Of a DNA stretch of 11,891 nt, positions 6,053 to 11,891 are shown in pieces. The notes under the pieces are model-generated. The model saw only the letters and a list, made by a program, of their open reading frames with translations, made no database searches and had not been told where the DNA came from. Position numbers and translations under genes: made by a program. The first letter of the stretch is position 1. Every line of letters starts with the position of its first letter. Source of the stretch: an uncultured Burkholderiaceae bacterium (GTDB lineage Bacteria; Pseudomonadota; Gammaproteobacteria; Burkholderiales; Burkholderiaceae_C); assembly GCA_938022295.1 (NCBI GenBank), contig CALIDR010000263.1, positions 1 to 11,891 of the forward strand, in the 5' to 3' direction.

Positions 6053-7216
6053 ATGTCGTCCGCCTGGCTGCTTCCCGAGCACATCGCCGATGTGCTGCCC
6101 GCGCAGGCGCGCCGGGTGGAGGATCTGCGCCGCGAGTGGCTCGACCTCGCGCGCCGCTGCGGCTACGAACTGGTGATCCCGCCGCTGCTCGAGCACCTCG
6201 AGTCGCTGCTCACCGGCACCGGGCAGACGCTGGACCTGCGCACGTTCAAGCTCGTCGACCAGTTGAGCGGGCGCACGCTCGGCCTGCGCGCGGACACGAC
6301 GCCGCAGGTCGCGCGCATCGACGCCCACCTGCTGAACCGGCGCGGCGTCGCGCGCCTGTGCTACTGCGGGCCGGTGCTGCACGCGCGGCCCGCGGGCGCG
6401 CAGGCCACGCGCGAGCCGCTGCAGTTCGGCGCCGAGGTCTACGGCCACGGCGGCCTCGAGGCCGACCTCGAAGCGATCGAGCTCGCGCTCGACGGGCTGC
6501 AGGCCTGCGGCGTCGGGCAGCCGGTGATCGACCTCGGCGACGCGCGCATCGTGCGCGGCGTGCTCGCCGGCGCGCCGCTCGACGCGGCGGCAATCGGCGC
6601 CATCGTCGACGCGCTGGCGGCCAAGGACGCAGCCACGCTCGCCGATCTCGCCGCTCCCCTGCCGGCCGAGGGCCGCGCCGGGCTGCAGGCGCTGCTCGCG
6701 CTGTACGGCAGCGGCGAGGTGCTGGCGGTGGCGCGCGAGCGGCTGCCGGCGCGGCCGCTGATCGGCGCCGCGCTCGACGACCTCGCCTGGCTCGCCGAGC
6801 GGGTGCAGCGCACGCACCCGCAGGTGCGGGTGGGCTTCGACCTCGGCGACATGAGCGGCTACGCGTACTACAGCGGCACCCGGTTCGCGGTCTACGCCGA
6901 GGGCGCTCCCGACGCCGTCGTGCGCGGCGGGCGCTACGACGAGGTCGGCGCGGTGTTCGGCCGCAACCGCCCGGCGGTGGGCTTCAGCCTCGACCTGAAG
7001 GCGCTCGCGGCGCTGACCGGTCCGAGCCCCTCGACGCCGGCGATCCGCGCCCCGTGGCGCGAGGACGAGCGGCTGCGGCAGGCGATCCGCCAGCTGCGCG
7101 GGCGCGGCGAGACGGTGCTGTGCATCCTGCCCGGGCACGAGGACGAGGGCGAGGAGTTCGAGTGCGACCGCGAGCTGATCGAGGTCGGCGGGCAGTGGGT
7201 GCTGCGCGCGGTGTGA
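6053..7216 (+). CDS. hisZ: ATP phosphoribosyltransferase regulatory subunit HisZ
   Basis: HisZ is a histidyl-tRNA-synthetase paralogue that lacks aminoacylation and anticodon-binding function. It joins the short form of HisG to make the hetero-octameric ATP phosphoribosyltransferase, first enzyme of histidine synthesis, and confers histidine feedback. From ATG 6053 the protein has 387 residues and begins MSSAWLLPEHIADVLP. Class II synthetase-like motifs are visible: LRADTTPQVARI (78-89), QFGAEVYG (124-131) and GGRYDEVG (292-299) followed by NRPAVGFSLDL. An in-frame GTG at 5948 would add 35 residues running back into the preceding gene and is rejected. hisG is not in the window; presence of HisZ predicts a short HisG elsewhere. 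purA follows after 31 bases. HisRS itself is excluded by the missing anticodon-binding domain. Confidence 0.96.
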   Translation: MSSAWLLPEHIADVLPAQARRVEDLRREWLDLARRCGYELVIPPLLEHLESLLTGTGQTLDLRTFKLVDQLSGRTLGLRADTTPQVARIDAHLLNRRGVARLCYCGPVLHARPAGAQATREPLQFGAEVYGHGGLEADLEAIELALDGLQACGVGQPVIDLGDARIVRGVLAGAPLDAAAIGAIVDALAAKDAATLADLAAPLPAEGRAGLQALLALYGSGEVLAVARERLPARPLIGAALDDLAWLAERVQRTHPQVRVGFDLGDMSGYAYYSGTRFAVYAEGAPDAVVRGGRYDEVGAVFGRNRPAVGFSLDLKALAALTGPSPSTPAIRAPWREDERLRQAIRQLRGRGETVLCILPGHEDEGEEFECDRELIEVGGQWVLRAV

Positions 7217-7238
7217 CGCCACGACGATGGCAGACGGC

Positions 7239-7243
7239 AGGAG
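7239..7243 (+). promoter_or_regulatory. Shine-Dalgarno of purA, favouring ATG 7248
   Basis: AGGAG lies four bases before ATG 7248. The earlier in-frame ATG at 7227 has no such element, so 7248 is preferred. Confidence 0.65.
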
Positions 7244-7247
7244 CGAG

Positions 7248-8594
7248 ATGACAGCACAGGCCACCGGGAGCGCGGCGCGCGGGCGCAACGTCGTCGTCGT
7301 CGGCACGCAGTGGGGCGACGAGGGCAAGGGCAAGGTCGTCGACTGGCTGACCGACCACGCGCACGGCGTCGTGCGCTTCCAGGGCGGCCACAACGCCGGC
7401 CACACGCTGGTGATCAAGGGCGTCAAGACGGCGCTGCAGCTGATCCCCAGCGGCATCATGCGCGACGGCGTGGCCTGCTACATCGGCAACGGCGTCGTCG
7501 TCGACCCGTCGCACCTGCTGGCCGAGATCGAGCGCCTCGAGGGCATCGGCCTCGACGTGCGATCGCGGCTGTACGTCAGCGAGACCTGCCCGCTGATCCT
7601 GCCATTCCACGTCGAGGTCGACAAGGCGCGCGAGGCGCTGCGCGAGATCAGCGGCAGCGGCAAGATCGGCACCACCGGCAAGGGCATCGGCCCGGCGTAC
7701 GAGGACAAGGTCGCCCGCCGCGCGCTGCGCGTGCAGGACCTGAAGCATCCGCAGCGCTTCGCCGCCAAGCTGCGCGAGCTGCTCGACTGGCACAACGTCG
7801 CGCTCGCCGGCCCGCTGCGCAGCCGCGCGCTCGACTTCGAGCCGATCTACGACCACGCGATGGCGGTAGCCGAGCAGCTCGTGCCGCTGATGGCCGACGT
7901 CGGCTACCGCCTCCACCAGGACCACCTGGCCGGGCGCCACCTGCTGTTCGAGGGCGCGCAGGGCACGCTGCTGGACATCGACCACGGCACCTATCCGTTC
8001 GTCACGTCGAGCAACTGCGTGGCCGGCAACGCGGCGGCGGGCTCCGGCGTCGGCCCGGGGATGCTGCACTACATCCTCGGCATCACGAAGGCGTACACGA
8101 CGCGGGTGGGCTCTGGCCCGTTCCCCACCGAGCTGCCGATCGACGCCCCCGGCACGGTCGGCCACCACCTCAGCACGGTCGGGCAGGAGCGCGGCACCGT
8201 CACCGGCCGCGCGCGCCGCTGCGGCTGGCTCGATGCGGCCGCGCTCAAGCGCAGCATCGTCATCAACGGCATCTCGGGGCTTTGCATCACCAAGCTCGAC
8301 GTGCTCGACGGCCTCCCTGAGATCCAGATGGGCGTGGGCTACGAGCTGCACGGGCGGCGCATCGACATCCTGCCGCTGGACGCCGACGACATCGCCGCCT
8401 GCCGGCCGGTCTACGAGCGGTTCCCGGGCTGGCAGGCGTCGACGGCGGGCATCACCGAGTGGAGCCGGCTGCCGGCCAACGCGCGGGCCTACCTGGAACG
8501 GGTGCAGGCGTTCGTCGGCGCGCCGATCGACATGGTGTCCACCGGCCCGGACCGCGAGCACACGATCCTGCTGCGCCACCCCTACCGTGCCTGA
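7248..8594 (+). CDS. purA: Adenylosuccinate synthetase PurA
   Basis: PurA catalyses GTP-dependent condensation of IMP with aspartate to adenylosuccinate, the first committed step from IMP to AMP, in the cytoplasm. From ATG 7248 it has 448 residues (E. coli 432), the excess being a short N-terminal Thr/Ala/Gly extension. The signature QWGDEGKGK (21-29) carries the GTP-binding loop and catalytic Asp24; GGHNAGHT (46-53) carries catalytic His52. Also visible are SGSGKIGTTGKGIGPAYEDK, LFEGAQGTLLDIDHGTYPFVTSSN, TRVGSGPFPTE, the substrate-loop region TGRARRCGWLD, the guanine-binding TKLDVLD, and STGPDREHTI. The in-frame ATG at 7227 would add seven residues. It lies between hisZ and a phosphoribosyltransferase gene (23 bases downstream), a grouping of purine-linked functions. 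Confidence 0.97.
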   Translation: MTAQATGSAARGRNVVVVGTQWGDEGKGKVVDWLTDHAHGVVRFQGGHNAGHTLVIKGVKTALQLIPSGIMRDGVACYIGNGVVVDPSHLLAEIERLEGIGLDVRSRLYVSETCPLILPFHVEVDKAREALREISGSGKIGTTGKGIGPAYEDKVARRALRVQDLKHPQRFAAKLRELLDWHNVALAGPLRSRALDFEPIYDHAMAVAEQLVPLMADVGYRLHQDHLAGRHLLFEGAQGTLLDIDHGTYPFVTSSNCVAGNAAAGSGVGPGMLHYILGITKAYTTRVGSGPFPTELPIDAPGTVGHHLSTVGQERGTVTGRARRCGWLDAAALKRSIVINGISGLCITKLDVLDGLPEIQMGVGYELHGRRIDILPLDADDIAACRPVYERFPGWQASTAGITEWSRLPANARAYLERVQAFVGAPIDMVSTGPDREHTILLRHPYRA

Positions 8595-8617
8595 GCGACA
8601 CCGGAGGAGACCGAACG

Positions 8618-9139
8618 ATGCTGACCGACGACGGCAAACACCTGTACGTCTCGTGGGACGAATACCACATGCTGATCGAGCGCCTGGCGCTCAAGGTCCA
8701 TGCGTCGGGCTGGGAGTTCGATCAGATCCTGTGCCTCGCGCGCGGGGGCATGCGGCCGGGCGACGTGCTGTCGCGGGTGTTCGACAAGCCGCTGGCCATC
8801 ATGTCCACGAGCTCGTACCGCGCCGAGGGGGGCACGATCCAGGGACGCCTGGACATGGCCAAGTACATCACGCTGCCCAAGGGCGACCTCGCAGGGCGGG
8901 TGCTGCTCGTCGACGACCTGGCCGACTCGGGCGTCACGCTGCGCGCCGTCGTCGAGCGCCTGCGCGGCATGCCGGCCATTGCGGAACTGCGTTCCGCCGT
9001 CATATGGGTCAAGGGCGTGTCGACGTACACGCCCGACTACTACGTGGAGAAGCTGCCCACGAGCCCCTGGATCCACCAGCCGTTCGAGGAGTACGACCAC
9101 CTGCGTCCCGAAGGGCTGGCGCGCAAGTACGAGATCTGA
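8618..9139 (+). CDS. Phosphoribosyltransferase (type I PRTase fold, purine salvage-like)
   Basis: This 173-residue protein has the type I phosphoribosyltransferase fold. The PRPP-binding signature is VLLVDDLADSGVTL (95-108), with the adjacent acidic pair D99-D100. The pyrophosphate-loop region is ILCLARGGMRPG (37-48). The N-terminal LYVSWDEYHMLIERLA and the C-terminal FEEYDHLRPEGLARKYEI are typical of the COG2236-type (xanthine/hypoxanthine-like) proteins often found beside purA in Burkholderiales. Substrate is not determinable; a purine base is the natural guess from fold and neighbourhood. ATG 8618 is supported by a strong Shine-Dalgarno (GGAGGAG, 8603-8609); an in-frame start at 8459 would lie deep in purA and is rejected. 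It is likely the last gene of the run, with a hairpin 38 bases after its stop. Confidence 0.9.
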   Translation: MLTDDGKHLYVSWDEYHMLIERLALKVHASGWEFDQILCLARGGMRPGDVLSRVFDKPLAIMSTSSYRAEGGTIQGRLDMAKYITLPKGDLAGRVLLVDDLADSGVTLRAVVERLRGMPAIAELRSAVIWVKGVSTYTPDYYVEKLPTSPWIHQPFEEYDHLRPEGLARKYEI

Positions 9140-9177
9140 TGGTCGAGGTCGGACGTCCTCGGGCCTCGAACGACAAA

Positions 9178-9194
9178 GGCCGGCGATGCCGGCC
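9178..9194. terminator. Hairpin between phosphoribosyltransferase gene and tRNA-Leu, probably bidirectional terminator
   Basis: GGCCGGC (9178-9184) and GCCGGCC (9188-9194) form a perfect 7-bp GC stem around GAT. On the + strand TCGTCTT follows; on the - strand TTTGTCG follows. Both U-tracts are short and broken. Its position between convergent transcription units fits a shared terminator. Confidence 0.6.
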
Positions 9195-9216
9195 TCGTCT
9201 TGCGGTGTCGCATGGT

Positions 9217-9243
9217 GCAGTGGTCAGGCTACCTTGCCACTGC
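9217..9243. repeat. Inverted repeat in the tRNA-Leu 3' trailer
   Basis: GCAGTGG (9217-9223) and CCACTGC (9237-9243) are perfect 7-base inverted repeats around a 13-base loop. It lies 18 bases beyond the tRNA CCA end on the - strand, so it could be a 3' trailer hairpin of the tRNA precursor. No U-run is present on either strand. Confidence 0.4.
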
Positions 9244-9247
9244 CTTG

Positions 9248-9257
9248 CGAACGTTCG
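9248..9257. repeat. Ten-base perfect palindrome next to the tRNA 3' end
   Basis: CGAACGTTCG is a perfect palindrome ending four bases from the encoded CCA of tRNA-Leu. It has no loop, so as RNA it could only form a short, strained hairpin; as DNA it could be a dimeric protein site. Chance is also plausible. Confidence 0.3.
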
Positions 9258-9261
9258 TCTC

Positions 9262-9346
<85 letters not shown>

Positions 9347-9362
9347 GTCTCAGGAACCTGAA

Positions 9363-9392
9363 AGTCTATCATCAAGAAAACAGAACTCTCAA
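9363..9392 (-). promoter_or_regulatory. Sigma-70-type promoter for tRNA-Leu
   Basis: On the - strand TTGAGA (+ coordinates 9387-9392; 5 of 6 to TTGACA) is followed after 18 bases by TAGACT (9363-9368; 4 of 6 to TATAAT). The -10 ends 16 bases before the mature tRNA 5' end, giving a leader of roughly ten bases, as usual for tRNA genes. It lies in a locally AT-richer strip of an otherwise GC-rich region. Confidence 0.6.
9367..9372 (+). promoter_or_regulatory. Candidate -10 element for rnr, overlapping the tRNA promoter
   Basis: TATCAT on the + strand has one mismatch to TATAAT and lies 46 bases before the rnr ATG. It overlaps the -10 of the opposite-facing tRNA-Leu promoter. No good -35 is seen at 16-18 bases, where the sequence runs into the tRNA gene itself. 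Support is one hexamer in the only AT-rich strip available to rnr. Confidence 0.3.
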
Positions 9393-9418
9393 GCGCCACC
9401 GCCCCGGGCGCCGCTCTG

Positions 9419-11635
9419 ATGAGCGAAGTCGAGGGCATCGTGCAGGGCCATCGCGACGGGCACGGCTTCGTCGTCCGTGACGACGGCGCCGACGTCTACC
9501 TCGCGCCGCAGGAGATGCGCGCGGTGTTGCACCGCGACCGCGTGCGCGTTCGCATCGTGCGCTACGACCGCCGCGGGCGCCCCGAGGGGCGCGTCGTCGA
9601 CATCCTCGAGCGCCGCAAGACGCCGATCATCGGCCGCCTGCTGCACGAGAACGGCGTGTGGCTCGTGGCGCCGGAGGACAAGCGCTACGGGCAGGACATC
9701 CTGATCCCGAAGAACGCGATCGCCGACGCCCACGCCGGGCAGGTGGTGGCGGTCGAGCTGACCGAGCCGCCGTCGATGTTCTCGCAGCCGGTGGGCCGCG
9801 TGACCGAGGTGCTCGGCGAGATCGACGACCCGGGCATGGAGATCGAGATCGCGGTGCGCAAATACGAGGTGCCGCACCGCTTCTCGCCCGAGGCGATCGC
9901 GCAGGCGGCGGCGCTGCCGGACAAGATCCGCCCGGTCGACCGCCGCCACCGCATCGACCTCACCGACGTGCCGCTGGTGACGATCGACGGCGAGGACGCG
10001 CGCGACTTCGACGACGCCGTCTACTGCGAGCCGCTGAAACAGGGGCGCGGCAAGAACGCGTTCGACGGCTGGCGGCTCGTGGTCGCGATCGCCGACGTCA
10101 GCCACTACGTGAGGCCGGGCGACCCGCTCGACCGCGACGCCTACGAGCGCGCGACGTCGGTGTACTTCCCGCGCCGCGTGATCCCGATGCTGCCGGAGAA
10201 GCTCAGCAACGGACTGTGCTCGCTGAACCCCGACGAGGATCGGCTGGCGATGGTGTGCGACCTGCTGGTCGACCGCCGCGGCGAGATCACGGCCTACCAG
10301 TTCTACCCGGCGGTGATGCGCTCGCACGCGCGGCTGACGTACACCGAGGTCGCGGCGATCCTGGCCAACACGCGCGGGCCCGAGGCGACGCGGCGCGAGG
10401 CGCTGGTGCCGCACCTGCTGCACCTGCACGAGGTGTACCGCGCGCTGCTGAAGCACCGCGCGGTGCGCGGCGCGGTCGACTTCGAGACGACCGAGACGCA
10501 GATCGTGTGCGACGACAACGGCCGCATCGAGAAGATCGTGCCGCGCGTGCGCACCGAGGCGCACCGGCTGATCGAGGAGGCGATGCTCGCCGCCAACGTC
10601 TGCGCGGCCGACTTCATCGCGCGCGCCGACCACCCGTCGCTGTACCGCGTGCACGAGGGGCCCACGCCCGAGAAGCGCACGACGCTGCAGAACTACCTGC
10701 GCGCGCTCGGCCTGGGCCTCGGGCTGAGCGACGAACCGAAGCCCGGCGAGTTCCAGGCCATCGCCGAGGCCACGCGCGACCGTCCCGACGCGACGCAGAT
10801 CCACACCATGCTGCTGCGCTCGATGCAGCAGGCGATCTACAGCGCCGCCAAGGCGAGCCACTTCGGGCTGGCCTACGACGCCTACACGCACTTCACGAGC
10901 CCGATCCGCCGCTACCCGGACCTGCTGATCCACCGCGTGCTCAAGGCGCTGCTGCACGGCAAGCGCTACCACCTGTCCACCGGCGTCGTCGAGGACGTGC
11001 CGAAGGTTCGCCGCGGCGGCAAGCTGCCCAAGCCGCACACCCAGGAGGCCGAGCGCTGGGAGGCCGCCGGCGCCCACTGCAGCGCCAACGAGCGCCGCGC
11101 CGACGAGGCCTCACGCGACGTCGAGGCGTGGCTGAAGTGCCGCTACATGCGCGATCACCTCGGCGAGGAGTTCGCCGGCACGGTCAGCGCGGTGACGAGC
11201 TTCGGCCTGTTCGTGACGCTGGACGCGCTGTACGTCGACGGCCTTGTGCACATCACCGAGCTCGGCGGCGAGTACTACCGCTTCGACGAAGCGCGCCAGG
11301 AACTGCGCGGCGAGCGCACCGGCGTGCGCTACGTCGTCGGCTCGCGGGTGCGGGTGCAGGTCAGCCGCGTCGACCTCGACGGGCGCAAGATCGACTTCCG
11401 CCTCGTGCGCGACAGCGACGGCGAGCGCCTGCTCGCGCGCGGCCGCCCGGTGGCCGACAAGACCGGCGCCGTCGTCGAGCGCGGCGGCTCGGCCACCGAG
11501 GCGCTGGACGCCGTGCGCCGGCGCGACCGTGCCGTGCGTGCCGCCGGCCGCCGGGCCCGCGCCGACGGTGCGCGCGGCACGGCGGCGAAGGCGCGCGGCG
11601 GCGGCTCGCAGGCCCCGGCGCGCAAGCGCCGCTGA
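9419..11635 (+). CDS. rnr: Ribonuclease R (RNase II family 3'-5' exoribonuclease), lacking the N-terminal HTH domain
   Basis: RNase R degrades structured RNA processively from 3' ends and acts in rRNA, tRNA and mRNA quality control. The 738-residue protein begins directly with the first cold-shock domain (VEGIVQGHRDGHGF, about 4-60), followed by the second (about 70-130). The RNB catalytic domain has DGEDARDFDDAV (190-201) with Asp190, 196, 198 and 199 matching E. coli D272, D278, D280 and D281, and FTSPIRRYPDL (492-502). The S1 domain spans about 582-663, and a basic Arg/Ala/Gly/Lys tail about 664-738. The usual N-terminal winged helix-turn-helix of about 80 residues is absent: the frame upstream hits a stop at 9359-9361, followed by the tRNA. 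No Shine-Dalgarno precedes ATG 9419. VacB/RNase II are alternatives, but the S1 and tail fit RNase R best. Confidence 0.95.
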   Translation: MSEVEGIVQGHRDGHGFVVRDDGADVYLAPQEMRAVLHRDRVRVRIVRYDRRGRPEGRVVDILERRKTPIIGRLLHENGVWLVAPEDKRYGQDILIPKNAIADAHAGQVVAVELTEPPSMFSQPVGRVTEVLGEIDDPGMEIEIAVRKYEVPHRFSPEAIAQAAALPDKIRPVDRRHRIDLTDVPLVTIDGEDARDFDDAVYCEPLKQGRGKNAFDGWRLVVAIADVSHYVRPGDPLDRDAYERATSVYFPRRVIPMLPEKLSNGLCSLNPDEDRLAMVCDLLVDRRGEITAYQFYPAVMRSHARLTYTEVAAILANTRGPEATRREALVPHLLHLHEVYRALLKHRAVRGAVDFETTETQIVCDDNGRIEKIVPRVRTEAHRLIEEAMLAANVCAADFIARADHPSLYRVHEGPTPEKRTTLQNYLRALGLGLGLSDEPKPGEFQAIAEATRDRPDATQIHTMLLRSMQQAIYSAAKASHFGLAYDAYTHFTSPIRRYPDLLIHRVLKALLHGKRYHLSTGVVEDVPKVRRGGKLPKPHTQEAERWEAAGAHCSANERRADEASRDVEAWLKCRYMRDHLGEEFAGTVSAVTSFGLFVTLDALYVDGLVHITELGGEYYRFDEARQELRGERTGVRYVVGSRVRVQVSRVDLDGRKIDFRLVRDSDGERLLARGRPVADKTGAVVERGGSATEALDAVRRRDRAVRAAGRRARADGARGTAAKARGGGSQAPARKRR

Positions 11636-11647
11636 GCGCGCGCCGGG

Positions 11648-11891
<244 letters not shown>

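Noticed and set aside
6984..8579. A 531-codon - strand frame across hisZ and purA
   Set aside because: Antisense to conserved purA motifs; composition is that of a shadow frame.
9389..11077. A 562-codon open frame on the - strand across rnr
   Set aside because: It is the antisense shadow of rnr; no start signal or recognisable domain, and it covers the conserved RNB coding region.

Overview
This is an 11.9-kb, very GC-rich stretch of a bacterial chromosome. Gene order and protein sequence point to a betaproteobacterium of the order Burkholderiales, probably near the Rubrivivax/Methylibium/Leptothrix group. That placement is judged from protein similarity and gene order by eye, not by a search. 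It is core chromosome: no insertion sequence, phage gene, CRISPR array or foreign-looking block is visible, and codon use is uniform.

Layout. On the + strand: the 3' end of bamB (outer-membrane assembly lipoprotein), der (ribosome-assembly GTPase), hfq (RNA chaperone), hflX (ribosome-splitting GTPase), hflK and hflC (SPFH partners of the FtsH protease), a 62-residue DUF2065 membrane protein, hisZ (regulatory subunit of ATP phosphoribosyltransferase), purA (adenylosuccinate synthetase), a PRPP-motif phosphoribosyltransferase, then rnr (RNase R). Between the phosphoribosyltransferase and rnr lies a tRNA-Leu(CAG) gene on the - strand with its own promoter. After rnr, the 3' end of an nnrD-type NAD(P)HX dehydratase gene runs convergently on the - strand and leaves the window.

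The genes from bamB to the phosphoribosyltransferase are tightly packed. Gaps are 10 to 88 bases, hflX/hflK overlap by an ATGA, and no strong terminator is seen before 9178, so one or a few long transcripts are likely. The order hfq-hflX-hflK-hflC-DUF2065-purA-...-rnr matches the E. coli hfq-hflX-hflK-hflC-yjeT-purA-nsrR-rnr order, with hisZ and the phosphoribosyltransferase added. The block joins three themes: translation and RNA quality control (Der, HflX, Hfq, RNase R, tRNA-Leu), membrane protein quality control (HflKC, BamB), and purine/histidine metabolism (HisZ, PurA, phosphoribosyltransferase).

I found no convincing undescribed system. The points most worth checking are an RNase R without its usual N-terminal helix-turn-helix domain, an atypical arginine-flanked hydrophobic N-terminus on HflK, the conserved DUF2065 protein beside HflKC, the hisZ-purA-phosphoribosyltransferase grouping, and the compact divergent promoter region between tRNA-Leu and rnr.
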